A stretch of 64,000 nt of DNA from Prorocentrum cordatum (taxonomy: Eukaryota > Sar > Dinophyceae > Prorocentrales > Prorocentraceae): NCBI GenBank assembly GCA_963575745.1, contig CAUYUJ010016365.1:42501-106500 (forward strand), written 5' to 3'. The first letter of the stretch is position 1. Each line of letters opens with the position of its first letter. Below are positions 20,966-32,873 of this stretch, one piece after another. A model generated the notes under the pieces. That model had not been told where the DNA came from and ran no database searches. It worked only from the letters and a program-made list of their open reading frames with translations. The position numbers and the translations under genes were made by a program.

Positions 20966-21574
20966 CTAGACTGCTGCTGGGGACCGGCCCCTCGTGGGTA
21001 GAGAAGCGGGGGCCCCTTGGATCGGGGCGGCCATCGGGTCAGGATATAGCGTCGTCACAATCGCGTTTTGTCGTATGATGTTCAGGTCCGTCGTTGAATG
21101 TGCAACTGTGCTGCGTAGATCTCTGCGATGATCATGAGTATCCTTTGCTGGGTGCCTAGGTTGTCGCATTGATTTGTGACTAGCAGACGTGCGAAGTGGC
21201 CGGTGTCGGTGTCGGTCGGAACCCTTCATGTCGGTTGCATCGCTGTCGGTCATGAACTCAACTGCTGGCTTCAATCGGTCCACGCTGTTCTTGAAGTCGA
21301 CGTCGTCGCATTGCTTGGTGATCACGGTGTCGAGGGAGGCGATGTCGACTGGGAAGACCCGAACCTGTGGTAATGGAGACCGCTGCCTCGGAGGGGTGGG
21401 AGGTGTCGTTGGCGGCGTCTGTGTCCTGGTTGGGACGGCCACCAGCGGGTAATGGATAATGTTGTAGTTCTCGTCGGGCAAGCATTCCGCGCTGTCTGGA
21501 GACAAAAAACTGTTCCAGCCTGCTTGTAAGAGTACGTTGCCTGGGTCTGTGCACGTCATTTCCCTGGTGTCCAC
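20966..21574 (-). CDS. hypothetical ORF, 202 codons
   Basis: Starts MDTREMTCTDPGN. A Pro/Thr-rich stretch near residues 50-70 is followed by VRVFPVDIASLDTVITKQ and a less ordered His/Arg-rich C-terminus. Composition is more protein-like than the frames opposite it, and GC is lower than in the flanks. A second minus-strand stretch with protein-like composition (GCMHTMVRDIHKLLPHI) lies at about 21994-22120 in another frame, so this may be a decayed polyprotein or part of a spliced gene. No domain recognised. Confidence 0.25.
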   Translation of the reverse strand: MDTREMTCTDPGNVLLQAGWNSFLSPDSAECLPDENYNIIHYPLVAVPTRTQTPPTTPPTPPRQRSPLPQVRVFPVDIASLDTVITKQCDDVDFKNSVDRLKPAVEFMTDSDATDMKGSDRHRHRPLRTSASHKSMRQPRHPAKDTHDHRRDLRSTVAHSTTDLNIIRQNAIVTTLYPDPMAAPIQGAPASLPTRGRSPAAV

Positions 21575-22192
21575 GTTCTACTAATACACTTGGGGTTTCC
21601 AGACATAGTCGTTGCCTTTGCACGCGTAGGCGATCCAAGGCTTGGGTGGCAGCAGTCGATGGTTCGGTGTTTATGGTAGCCCTTCGGGAACTTCTGTGCG
21701 TCGGATGGCCTCGTCGACGGGTTCCAAGCCGGGCAATCAAGCTGAAAGAAAGGCGGTGACGGATTAGTCGGCAATGGGGGCTGTGCCTTGTACGCGGCCT
21801 GCTGGGTCGGGCTAGCGATGATTACCCTGTTGTATGTGTTTGGGTTGGCTGGCGTACGTTGCTCTCGTCTTGGTTTTTCATGTCTTACTATCTGAGCGTT
21901 GCTCTGGAATGGGACGATGGTGATTGTAGGGATACGCTTTGCGAACCCGTTTAGCTGGAGTTCCGCCTCTTACTTGTCCTCGCGCGTTTCGTATTAGAAC
22001 GTCCTCAACTTCTCCAACATTCGGTGTCCCTCTTGGCGTAGGTCCGCTGGGATGTGCGGCAGCAATTTGTGGATGTCCCTCACCATTGTGTGCATGCAAC
22101 CCGAGACGCCGATGCCGACTGGTTCGACCCAGGGGGCGGGTTGTGGTCGCGGCGGTGTCTCAATCCTGACTGCCTCCACGTGTGGTAGCTGA

Positions 22193-22325
22193 TTGCTCCT
22201 CTTCCTCCTCCTCCTCCTCCTCCTCCTCTTCCTCCTTCTCTTCCAGCCCATCCCTGTCCTCTCACTCCCTTCGCCTCCTCGCATATCCCTCTTCACTCGT
22301 CCCTCCTTCCTCCCTCCCTCTCCTC
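22193..22325. repeat. CTC/TCCCTC-rich tract
   Basis: CTCCTCCTCCTC passing into TCCCTCC-rich sequence. Confidence 0.8.
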
Positions 22326-22329
22326 CGTC

Positions 22330-23252
22330 TCGGGCCCCGCTAATTTCCCATGATCAAGAACTTGTAACTGTCGCGCTCGAACTCCCAGTGCGCTCTGCTT
22401 CGGGGTGGCACCGTGCGCGCGGAGAAACAACTTAGTTGTTCGAGTCGCCAGCCCCTCGACCTCGCATGCGCATACGTTGGTTGGACGAGGGTGTGCGTCC
22501 TTCTGAGGCGGGGGTCCTGAGGAGGCAACTGAGGATTCTAGCAAAGTTCCTTCGGAGGCCCGAGGCTTGCAAAGAGGCCCCCTGTCAAATTAGAAGACCA
22601 TCCCTCCCTCGTGTAACCTTTTTCCGCATGCGTTTGGTGTTCGAGAGACCTGCGCGCCATCCAGCCACCGTGTCTGGGTCGCAGGCCAGAAGCCCACTTG
22701 GATGCCTCTCGGGATCTCTTGGCGTGCTTCTCGGAGGCATGCATGCCAACGGTGAGCGTCTGGTGGCCTTCGACAACGCCCCTTGGGGCCCTCTTGGAAC
22801 ATCTCGGTGTTTCTTTGGGCCGGAAAGCTGCGGTTTTCCGCTGGCGCCGTGCTTGTGCACCGAGCTCGCCAACGCCATCTTTCGTGACGTCTATCAGTTA
22901 CAGAGCTTTCGTGTTGTATTGTAATGTTCAGGATGTCATCGATAGTCGTCTGGTCGGCACGACATTTCATCTTGTCGGGAAAGCCCGTGGAATCGACACG
23001 CCTCCATTAATAGTAATGCCAGTCGCCGTGTCCTTCCAAATGTCCTTGATGTCGGATGGGAAGACAAAGGGCTCCTGCTCATCGACGGCCATGAGGACGT
23101 CTATCATTATCATGTGTTCTTCCGTCGAATCCTTCGTCTTCACGACGTGGTGCAGACCATACAGACCCAATGATGGAACCATCAGCCGCTGCCTGCTGCC
23201 ACTACTGCCTCTTGTCGCACGCACGGCTGCAAGTCTGTAGCTGATGATGATA

Positions 23253-23329
<77 letters not shown>

Positions 23330-24415
23330 CAGCCACTGCCCATTCTTCTTGACAATATCGAACGTACTCATACTGCTGACAAACGGGTTCCGTATAGTCT
23401 GGCGTCCAACGGTGGCCTCATCCAGGTCGCTAACAGCCAACTATTGGTTACAGGCATTGTCTTGGCTGACGCTGCTTGGGACGAGCTCGGAAATAAAAAT
23501 ACTGACTTTGCCATGAGACTTTTCTTGCACGAGTGCGAAAAGAACTGGCAATATTGCCGGGAGAACTGTACGCAATCGACTCGCACAACGTCGCGATCGA
23601 TCTTCCGTACCTTTTTCCTAGGCAACGCGCAAATGTTCGAAACTCTCCTCCGCTTAAGACCCAGACCCCCCCCGGCAATTGCCGCATTCATGGCTGGATG
23701 TCTGGCTACGGCGTGGTTCGCTTGTGAACTCTTCATGGGGAAACCAAAAAGTATCCATACCGCTACTCCCCAGACCTTCCCCGGGTGCGTTCTGGCCAGA
23801 ATTTCGAGGCGAATTCAGCGGTGGTGACGAGAGCCTCCCAGGAGACCTTAAAAACCGAAAAGTGAGGGAAGTGTACCGGTATGGGTACCTTCTTCCGCCT
23901 CCAACTTCAAGCAGGTAGAAACAACCGCTTCCATGGAATCTATCCCGCCGTGGTCGACGGCGACTGGGCACATGGGACTCGCCCGCCGCCCGCTGGTCCC
24001 CCGGCAGGGGCCGCGGCTCGGGCCCCCGATGGCCCTGCTCCTTCCGGCCACTGCACCAGCGTAGGCGTGCGAGAGCCGTCGCGCCTGAACGCTCGTGCCA
24101 CATGCAGGAACACGCCACGATGATACGAACAGCGCGTGCACAACAGGAACTGACAGGGCAAATAAGGGCGGACAAGCGGAGAAGCCCGCCAGGGCAGAGA
24201 GCAGCGCACAGCGGCAAGGCATCTAACAACCCCCGTCCTCACCTAAAGCCTAGGTCCGTCTCCTCCTCCTCAACTTCCTCCTCCTCCTCCTGCACCTAAA
24301 CCAACTGGCTCAAGTTCAGGTGGGCCTGAAGTTGACACCGCAGGCTTCCAGCGAAGCCTCACAGAAGGAACCATTCCTTCTCTTTTCTGCAGCAATATTG
24401 TTGTGCACATCTTGA
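22330..24415. other. unassigned DNA around an ATG microsatellite
   Basis: Fairly balanced composition. A plus-strand frame of 127 codons at 23444-23827 (MVTGIVLADAAWDELGNK) and minus-strand frames opposite it are open, but none shows a recognised family. A pure GAT/ATG microsatellite sits at 23244-23330. Confidence 0.45.
23244..23330. repeat. ATG/GAT microsatellite
   Basis: Nearly pure GATGAT triplets. Confidence 0.93.
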
Positions 24416-24449
24416 TTATGTGGGTTGGAATCTTGGCACAAGCGCAGTC

Positions 24450-25716
24450 ATGGGAGGCAAACAGTGGAAGAAAGAAGGCAACCAGCAGCTGTACCGCACT
24501 CACAGAGAGTACTTCGTATGTCGTTCATCAATGTGCACGGGTTGGGACTATTGCGACAAAGGCACGAAGTTCTGTGGCATCTGCGGCTCCAAATGGCAAG
24601 GACGGGGTAAGGGCAAGGCCGACGCCGCCAAGCCTCCCGCGCCAGCTGGTGCAAATCGATGGAAAGACAAAGGTGGCCGCCATGCCAAAGGCATTCGTTC
24701 GGGGAATGGCATCGGCAAAGGCAAGGCCATCAATCAGCAGCCTCCGCAACAAAACGAGCCTGTGTCTGACAAAGCCGACCAGATCGACCAGATCCAGACG
24801 GCGCAGGACCTCGTGCAGTTTTGGAGGGAGCATGAAGGCCCCACGGGGGCCAACTACCTCGAAGCAGTGCAGAAGCTCAAGGCCGCCAAGCAGGGGAGCT
24901 TGGCATCCAAACCTCTTGATCAACAAGCGCAATCACTCAGAGACCAGATTGCCACAATCAAGGCAAAATTGACAAGTACACGGAGTCTTCGAAGGAGAAG
25001 CCGGACCAGATCACCGTGCTCGCTGGTGAGTACGAGGAGCTGCAGAAGAACATCATGTCCGCCAGCACCGAGATCCAACAGCTCGAGGCGCAGCTCGCGG
25101 TCACCATCCACTCAGTGGCATCAGCGACTCCGAAACCGTCGGAGACTGCGCCACTACCGTTCCCCTCGCTCATGCAAGTCATCGGTCAGCTCCAGAGAGG
25201 TCCAGTCACGGGTGTACCGACACATATTCAACAACAAGTGGCCACCTTGGAGAACAGCATCCGAGAGACAGTGGCGCAGCAGCAGCAGCAGCAGCAACCG
25301 CCAGAAGCTACAGACGCCAAGGCGCAGCAGCAGCCGCCAGAGACTGCAGCAACACAGCCGCCCGCAGCCGCCCAGGCGCAGCAGCAGCCGCTCGAGCAGT
25401 CACAGCAGCAGCAGCCACCAACGCCGGCATCGGCCTCGCCGAGATCGCCTGAGCGGGTGGCAGGCATGCCGCCCCAGGACAAGGGCGACAACAACAACAA
25501 CAACGACGATGGCGCCCACATGGACACGAGTGTCGAGCACAACAGCAAGCGGCTCGCGAGCGAGGCCAGCTCGCTCCAGCAGGCCATGGGCTCCATCCCG
25601 AAGACTGAGGACGAGCGAGCCAAGAAGGCAAAGGCTGACCCCCTGTCAGCAAAGGCAGCCCTCCTGGCGAAGGGCGCGCGCGGCAAGGGCCCATCGGCAG
25701 GGCCGCAGTCAGGATA
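24450..25716 (+). pseudogene. LINE-2 ORF1 (gag-like, zinc ribbon, Q-rich)
   Basis: Starts MGGKQWKKEG; an in-frame ATG also exists at 24420. A zinc ribbon spans YFVCRSSMC to FCGICGSKW (C-x4-C-x12-C-x2-C, near residues 22-45), RanBP2-finger-like. A Lys/Gly-rich basic stretch follows, then a helical region (DLVQFWREHEG, LKAAKQG). At about 24965 the frame shifts: before it reads RDQIATIKAK, after it KIDKYTESSKEKPDQI, which continues as a coiled coil (EYEELQKNIM, EIQQLEAQL). The C-terminal part has Gln and Pro tracts and a basic end (KGARGKGP). The stop is TAA at 25714-25716. It probably bound element RNA. The single frameshift marks it as broken unless recoded. Confidence 0.65.
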
Positions 25717-25730
25717 ACAAGGCCAAGTCC

Positions 25731-26692
25731 ATGGTCATCATCGCCATCGACGCCAGTTGTTGGAATGCATGGAACGCAGTGCAAAAGCTAGTTCAATCTT
25801 CAGAAGGAGAGAATGCTGGGATCTCTCTCGCTCAGAATGTCAGGACCTGAGTGATAAGGTCTCTCAATCATTTCTGTGGTGCGAAGTTCGAGGATGGCAC
25901 GACATCATTTTCGACAGCGGCACCAGCGAAAACAATTACCCATCATGTGGAACGTGCATATTAGTAAAGAAGGGAATGAACATGGGCGTACAACCTACTC
26001 TACTCCCTCAGCATATATCGCCAAGCAGGGCGTCGGCAGCCATTCCTGAGCTACCAGGACACAGACGACCCATAGTGTATCTCTCCTGCCACTTCGAGGC
26101 GACGGAGAACCTAGCGGAGACGAACCTGCGCCTGCTTGCGACAGCAGGATGGTACCAGCAGAAGTATCGAATGCCAGTTTTCATAGAAGCAGTTTTCCAC
26201 ATGACCCTGTCAGTAGTTACCAAATCAGGAGTTCTGGAGCGTGCTGGCAGGGAGTTAGTGCATCCATCAGGGCACACATTTATCAATAGCAGGCCCCGCA
26301 GCAAGATAGAGTATTTCATGCTGAGCTCCTGCATCAAAAGCTCGGTGCAGGCGATCGACGGGCTCATGCAGGACCCGCTGTTCCCCCACAGGCATGTCAA
26401 GCTAATCGTAGGGAAAGGCTCCGAGCTCATGTTTCCCGTCCTCTGCGAGCCCCTGAAGCTCCCCGCAAGGCGCCCTGTCGGACCCAGTAAAGTTAATCTA
26501 CCCTGGATCTATACTACGGCCGCCCTGGACACCCTGGAGCAGATCCTGGACTTAGGAGTGGATGAGGAGCAGCAGAGAGCAGCATTAGACAAGGTCTACG
26601 AATTTACGGCTTCTGAAATGGATGTCACGATCTGCCGAACGACCGACACCCCCCTCCACCAACCAGAAAGTCGAATTGGTTTCCCAAGTTGA
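25731..26692 (+). pseudogene. LINE-2 endonuclease domain (AP/EEP-type, degenerate)
   Basis: The first part reads SCWNAWNAVQKLVQ and ISLAQNVR in one frame; the rest, from about 25850, is in another frame (FLWCEVRGWHDI, GTCILVKKGMN, RPIVYLSCHF). This follows the EEP fold order. The usual GDFNM is replaced by IEAVFHM near 26180-26205, the usual IDYF by IEYF near 26307, and the terminal PHxPV by PHRHV near 26390. The domain would have nicked target DNA. With the catalytic Asp/Asn positions altered it should be inactive. The rest of the frame to 26692 leads into the linker before the reverse transcriptase. Confidence 0.6.
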
Positions 26693-26697
26693 TGTGG

Positions 26698-28283
26698 ATG
26701 TCTGCAAAAGCCGTTGAAGGCCAGCATCGAGCCGAATGGAAATCCTTTTGGCGCCCCACCCGCTGGTTCCTCAATCAATGCTTGGAGGCGCAGCGCATCT
26801 TGTCCCGCAAGGATTTTCGTGTGCCAACCGTGCTGTTGCAGGCATTGGCGGGGCCTCCGACCGAGTTTCAAGAGTCGGACGAGCTGCACGGCATGCTCTG
26901 CCACTTCGGCCGCCTCGTCTCCACTCTGCAGCAGGATCTGCAGCAAGGGGACGAACCAGAGGAGAGTTATGCAAGGGCTAAAGAACTAGTTCAGGTGGTA
27001 GACCGCACGACTTCGGGAGTGGGATGGGCCCATAGATGGTCCACGGCGAAACAACACTGGAGGCCAGGACACGATTGGAAAGTTGATGAGGATTTATCTG
27101 GTTGCCCTACTGAACTGCTGCACGCAGAAGTCCGACGCCTCACCGACATCTGGGATACCATGGGCCAGGCCCCCCGACAAGATCCCTGGAGACCCCCGAG
27201 CTGCTGCCGACCTCCCGCCAATAACCCTGCAGGTCCCCAGACGATCGATCAAGAAATTCAGTCATGCATCGGCAGAGACTTGGGACGAGTGCCGTCCTCG
27301 CCATTTTGATCGTCTCTCTCAGCAGGGTCCGTTGGCTGCTGTCCATCGTGGATCGAGTTGGTGGCATGCCGCAGAAGCTGGTGGCCGTGATCACGGCCTA
27401 CAGAGGGATCGTTTTGATGCCAAGTCTGTGTCGCATATGGGCAAGGGACAGGCAAGAGGAGGCTAGGAAGTGGGAATTCGATAATCGTCGGAACTACCTT
27501 GCATATCAGTCAGGCAGGTCTACCGTACTTGCTTATCAGCAGGCCCTTCAAGCCGAAAGTGGTGCAGTGCAAGACTCCCCTCTCCACAGAGCCTCCGTCA
27601 TGTGGGACCTCAACAATTACTACGAGCATATTGATAGGAAGGTGATCCACCAACGGGATCCCAAATCAAGCTTCAATGGGGCCCTCATGCCGATCATCAT
27701 GTACCAATGGCAAAGTCAAAGGTCGATAACGTCAAACAGTCAAACATCGTTTGCAGGCCCCCCTTTCTTAGGAATACCAGCAGGATGCAGCTTCGCCACC
27801 TTTTTGGGCCAAAGGTACTGCACCGCCCCGCTCGGCATTTGGACGTTCAATGTCAAGGGCTCGTTGCATATGTTTATCGATGACCTGCTGCTGCTCTCCT
27901 CTCTTGTATGCAAAAAGACGGCTGTGAGAGAACTTAGCAGAGCAGCAGCTAGTCTCTTGGCCGCAGTACAATACGATTTAGGCTGTGAGTTCGCGATTGC
28001 CAAGTCTACAGTGCTCGTCCTGTCAGTAGACATCCAGAAGCAGCTCGCCAAGAGCATCGGACGTTACTCGGGCACGACACCGACACATGCAGCTAATCTA
28101 GGAGATGACTTTCGAGCAGGCCTGAAGCGAAGCAGAGACATCAACACAAAACTTCGAGACAGGTCCAATAAGCAAAAAGGAAGGGCACCCAAACTACAAG
28201 CCCAGAATCGAGCTGGAGCATGTGCGTGCGGACATCAATCAGATGATCTACAATATAGGCTAGTGAGTTGCCCCCCCGACTGA
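26698..28283 (+). pseudogene. LINE-2 reverse transcriptase region
   Basis: A linker (FWRPTRWFLNQCLE, then a helical region) occupies 26698-27200. The frame then changes: PRRSIKKFSHASAETWDECR at 27230-27300 is in one frame and LLSIVDRVGGMPQK onward, from about 27335, in the next. Palm motifs are visible: motif A WDLNNYYEHIDR near 27602-27637, motif B GIPAGCSFATFLG near 27770-27810, catalytic box FIDD near 27871-27882. After the thumb comes a CACG..H....YR...C cluster near 28215-28275, at a C-homopolymer (CCCCCCC) where the frame is lost again. FIDD keeps both catalytic aspartates, so decay is mainly by indels. Confidence 0.7.
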
Positions 28284-28382
28284 CGCCCTCCGTGCTGAGT
28301 GTTTCACCAGTTTGGATGAAGAACAACTCTAGGATATGTCAGAGTTTCCGATCCAGGCTGGTAACCAGCGGAAGCACGGATT

Positions 28383-29498
28383 TTCGGTTGCCCTCCCGCT
28401 GGCCTCGGGATCGTTCCGACCACGGTCAAGTTTTGGAGCAAAACGGAGGGCAAGACGCCCCAAGAAGTTTTCCGAGGAAAGGATTACACGGACGGGGAGT
28501 GCCAAAAGGAAGGGCACCCCAAGTATCACACAGCAGGAGTTGCAGCAGATGGTTTTTACGAGCAAAAGGATCTAGAAGGAGCCCTGTATGGGCCCGTAGG
28601 CAGCAATCTCCCTCGTTCTTCTCCCTCGGTGGAGCTTCTTGCTGTGGTTGCTGCTGTATCCTTCTCCTCCCCTCGCTCAAGTACGGATATAATCAATGAT
28701 TATAAAGGAATTGTAGATGAGTGCGAATGCCACCAGCACCATCGGAAGCACCGATATGCTGGCCTTGCCATGATGTCCAAGGGTAGCAGGGGGTGGCATG
28801 ATAACTTTTGTTGCGCGAAGATAAGAGCGCACCTGGACCGCGCCATCCCCAGAGTCAGATCTGCGAAGTGGCTCGATGCCACTGGAAATGATTTCGCCGA
28901 TAGATTTGCCAAGCTAGGAGCAGCCACCCTGGCGCGTTCGGCCAGTGTAGAAGTTGAGTTGCAGGACGCCAGCAGGAATTTTGTTATGGAGTGGCTGCGA
29001 TATGATGCCAAAGCTTTAAGCCTCTGGGACCCCTTCGGGCCTAGAATCAGCAAGCAAAACTATGAATGTAGAGTCCCGCAGGCCCCATCGGTCCCGACTG
29101 GCGCTAAAGCCGCCAGGGACACGTGGCTGCAGGCACCCACCCCACCTCACTCGTGGGAGTGGGGTGGGAACAAAAAGTGGTCTTGCGCAACCTGTAAGAC
29201 CAGGTGCCCAGACGAGAATTTCCAGGATCAGGAATTCACCCCGTGCCAGGGATACCACACTGTGTTTTCGGCCCTCCTGGAAAACCCCCAGGGGCACCTG
29301 CTGTATGTTTGTGAGGCTATTCATTGCCAAAATTTTATTCTTGCATGCAGGGTGTGTGGTAAGTACAGCGAATCAAATTGTGCGAAGCTGGCCAATCTCT
29401 GTGGGGGAGTTTCAAACGCCCAGGCGTTGGAACCCAGCGGCGTCTTCTGTGCGCGAGCAGGCACCCGCGCGAGAACCTCTCTGCAGACCCCACTTTAA
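28383..29498 (+). pseudogene. LINE-2 RNase H and Cys-rich C-terminal tail
   Basis: One continuous frame without an ATG start. RNase H signatures appear in order: YTDGEC (28485-28502), SVELLAVVAAV (28626-28658), IINDYKGIVDE (about 28690), GNDFADRFAKLGA (about 28884-28922). These match the Asp, Glu, Asp, Asp order of type I RNase H. The tail carries WSCATCKTRC and ILACRVCGKYSESNCAKL, a putative zinc-binding region. The frame ends TAA at 29498. RNase H would remove RNA from the cDNA hybrid. The usual start of the ORF is lost at the frameshift near 28270. Confidence 0.7.
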
Positions 29499-29524
29499 AG
29501 AGCAGCCAGAGAAGCTGGAGCTTT

Positions 29525-30000
29525 CATAAAGCGCCAGCAACAAGGCCAGTCACCACAGTGTGACATTGGCCCTGGGTGGAGCGAGACTTCCGCCCCGCAC
29601 CACGTGATGATCCTGCACCAAACCGCGATCTGGGGGGCGGTGCGCCTGGTGCATCGGTTGAGCGCGAGCTCCCTTCGGCGTGCTTGGTCGGGCACGCTCG
29701 GTCGAAGCCGCTGCCCTGGGCCCAGGGCCCAAGCCTGAGTCCCAAAGCCTCCTGCAGAAGCTCGGGCGAGGACTCGACCGCTCTGCAAGAGTCCGTCCGC
29801 ACTCCCCGCGCAGCAGCAGCACCACGGCCACCACCACCTCCTCCGCCCCTGAGATCCGACGTCGCGAAAACATTGCGACATCGTGAAACTTCACGACCAG
29901 AGCCCTGGGCCCCACCTTGCTGCGGCATTTCTCGAGCCCGACACTAGGCGAAAACGCCTGATGTGAAAAGAACAAAAAGAACGCAACTCCCGGATCTCGG
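29525..30000. other. unassigned GC-rich DNA downstream of LINE-2
   Basis: Pro/Arg/Ser-rich frames only; nothing recognised. Part may be the LINE-2 3' UTR. Confidence 0.45.
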
Positions 30001-30007
30001 GGACCTG

Positions 30008-30061
30008 CGACGACGACGACGACGACGGTAACAACGATAACGACGATAACGACGACGACGA

Positions 30062-30159
<98 letters not shown>

Positions 30160-30310
30160 CGGCGACGGCGACGGCGACGGCGACGACGCGCGGGGAGGGC
30201 GCCTGCTGCTGCCCACTGGCCCGCGCGGCCTGCTCCGAAACGGCAGCCGCCTCGACCTGCCGCCGCCGCGGCGGCGGCGGCGACGGCGACGGGCGCAGGG
30301 GCGACGAGGG
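30008..30310. repeat. GAC/GGCGAC microsatellite
   Basis: Pure ACG/GAC triplets to about 30125, then GGCGAC hexamers to 30185, then degenerate GCGGCG. Confidence 0.9.
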
Positions 30311-30809
30311 CGACAACAATCGGGGGCGGCGCGGCCGGCATCCCCAGACACCCAACGCATTGAGAAAAAAAACAGGGCGGAAATCGCTCGACGTTCTCAG
30401 CCTTTCGAGGCCCTTGCCGGGGCCTCGGGGCCGTCCAAGAACGCTCACGATGAACAGCCGGCCCTGGGCAAAGGGTCTGGACTTCTGACGGGGCCGTATC
30501 GGCGGCGACATCGACGACAACGACGGCGGCGACTACGATGACAGCTGCGCCAACTTGGAGAGGCGATGGATCGGAGGGGATGGAGTTTGATGCGGAATTT
30601 GAGGGAAGAGGAGGAAGAATAACAGAAGGAGAAAACAAGGGAGCCTGGCCAGATCTGAAATTCCAACCATGAGGCGTAAAACTTGCCAGCGACATTGTGC
30701 CAACAAGAATAACCGAGGGAGGTCTTTTGCCTTGGTCCTCCCCTTTTCTCTCTGCGGTGGCTAGGACTCGTCCCAAAATTGGCACCTCCTCTTCCTCTTG
30801 CTCCGAGTA

Positions 30810-30890
30810 TGCTGCACATCGAACCGCATCTCCGATGCATCGGCAATGCGGCGCGATCCTCCGACCCCGTCTACTCCGTCCCCACAGCAT
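30810..30890. repeat. GCATCGCCGATGC palindromic repeat, partial copy
   Basis: TGCACATCGAACCGCAT, CCGATGCATCGGC, then GCGGCGCGATCCTCCGACCC, matching the right half of the copy near 2.0 kb. Confidence 0.6.
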
Positions 30891-31399
30891 TTTTTCTCAG
30901 CGCAAGTTGCAGTTGCTTGCCTGGTGTGGTCTCAAGAATTAGTGGGGATACAGCGGCGATAAAGAGCCATGCGCTGCAACGGCAGGGTGCGCACGTCACG
31001 GATTATCTCCTGGAGGCGGCGCCCGTGTCTAGGGCCACAGGAATTGAAACCAACAATGTACTATGACCATAAGACTGTGCCTGTGAGACAGGCGGTATGG
31101 GTGTGGTAGACGGCACAATGCGGAGCCAACGTGCCGATATCTGGATTGAAGGGGTTCGCTGTAGTTGCGCCCCCAGAAGAAGCACACCCGTCATATCTTC
31201 GCCGTGGCGTGAAAATCGCCACGCGGAGACCGCAAAACCGCTAAGAAATAGTAGCGGGGCGGGCCAGGGAAGGGGAGACCTGCGCTCGGCATCGCGCTCC
31301 AGGCGCACGCACCCCAGCTCAGAACGATAGCGTAGGCAGGGGCACTAGAAGACCTCGCACACGGCCTCCAATTGTTCCACACGTGGCAACCCTCTGAAA

Positions 31400-31870
31400 C
31401 TGGACGGGCGCCGGCGACGACGGCCTCCAAAACTTCATTGCACACGCCGTCCGCATCGGTATTCTACTCCCGGTATGCATGCCAGACCTGAGCCGACTGC
31501 ACACCTGGCTCGGGTCGCAGTGTCTGGAGCAATGCCAACGCTCTCTCATACAGCTCCCGAAGACAGCGTTCTGCATCTCCACTTGCCATTTACCTGATTC
31601 CCTACCAACATGGAGTCAACAAGGAACACGAAAGACGGTGCGATGTTATTCCTGGCTGCATGCTTTCTAACAGGACCGCATATTCGGCATGGTTATTGCT
31701 AACATCCCCAATAAGCAACCACAAATAGCGTCGACTATGCAGGCTCCATCGACACGGCGCACACAAACGTATGAGGCCTGACGTTCGATTGCGATGCCTT
31801 GGTTGCGCACTGCGCCGTCAGAGGCATAGACCACGACACCTGTTTCAAACTCAAGCGGCTGCACTCGCAT
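31400..31870 (-). pseudogene. LINE-3 RNase H
   Basis: In order on the minus strand: VVVYASDGAV (first Asp near 31818), SNNHAEYAVLLESM (Glu, about 31680-31725, in a shifted frame), FLVDSMLVGNQVNGKW (second Asp, about 31570-31620, shifted again), then VWHAYRE followed by an in-frame TAG and NTDADGV (last Asp, about 31445-31485). All four acidic positions are present, but the domain crosses three frames and a stop. It is closer to the cellular/bacterial RNase H style (QVNGKW) than to LINE-2. Confidence 0.7.
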
Positions 31871-31915
31871 CCGTCGGCGTTCCTGCCGTGTCGTGATGGC
31901 AGTGTTCCCCGTTGA

Positions 31916-32531
31916 TCATGGGAAATTGCACAATCGCTTGGCGTGCTGGACCATGTCATTAAAGAAATGGAAACGCCTCCCGTCCAGTAGCAAGCAACGC
32001 AAGCGCGCAACCGCACTATTGAACGCCAAAGCACGCTGCAGGATAGAAGCACGCGGAAGCAGGCTCTGGAGCCACATGTCACGGGGTGTGAGTTGAGCGT
32101 GTGGCGTAGGAAAACTGGTTTGTAGAGATGCAAGTTCAGGGCAAACATCGGTGACTGATCGAATCCCCACTAGAAACGCCACAGAACGGGCAAGGCAACG
32201 CCGAATTACCAGTCAATAGCGCCAACCTGTGCGAGGTAAACTCGCCATTCAGAAATGTCCTCATGATGGCAAGCCGGTGCTCTGCAGGAACTCTCGACGG
32301 ATTTGTCCGCAAATTCTGGTCAACATTGTCCCAGGAGTGGCCGCGCGCACCGAGCAGCATCCTGACAGGCGCTGCTGCTCCGCGAGCCTCGGCCTTATGG
32401 AAGTAACGATACAAAACACGATACTGTCTGGGATACCGTGTGTCCCGTGATCGTCGAAAATGTTCCGAATGCTTTCGGGTAGGACGACAACGGTCGCGAG
32501 TTTGAGTTTGCAGCCGGCGCCGCAAGATCAC
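31916..32531 (-). pseudogene. LINE-3 CPFCG finger region
   Basis: The frame 32531-32136 ends LPCPFCGVSSGDSISHRC, a Cys/His cluster typical of the region after a LINE thumb. The next frame (32182-31916) continues LQTSFPTPHAQLTPRDMWLQ and ends at a TGA before the RNase H. Likely an RNA- or DNA-contacting finger. Confidence 0.6.
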
Positions 32532-32873
32532 GCATGCTCGTCATGACCTGCCGCAGATCAATCCAACTCGCCTTTTCCATCCGGAACGAAAAAGAGAGAA
32601 CAGAGCAGCAACATTCACCAGGAACGGGTCCGCAGCTTCGTACGATGTACGAAACAGAATTATCGCGTGGCGGCACAACACAGGAAAAGGGCACCAACTC
32701 ACGCGCTCAAGCAAGGAAGGACGACGCCATTCCACGAACCTCGTTGAAAACAACTTCACTGAAGAAATGGAATTCCATGATGTACGGAATCAGCGGCAGA
32801 GCAAACACGTTGCAAGCGGGGGCCCTCGCATCAAAACCTGTGCTGGCCTGCCTCAGGATAGCGGGCCTCTGCC

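Larger units (their letters stand above)
24420..29520 (+). mobile_element. LINE-2: decayed near-full-length non-LTR retrotransposon
   Basis: Ordered remnants of ORF1, endonuclease, reverse transcriptase, RNase H and a Cys-rich tail, all on the plus strand, in shifting frames. Known: this order matches RNase H-bearing LINE clades. Inferred: the element is inactive because every domain is frameshifted relative to the next and the endonuclease lacks key residues. Confidence 0.8.

Noticed and set aside
30061-30363. Thr-rich or Ala-rich frame over the GAC repeat as a secreted protein
   Set aside because: Pure triplet repeat with no signal peptide or flanking coding sequence.
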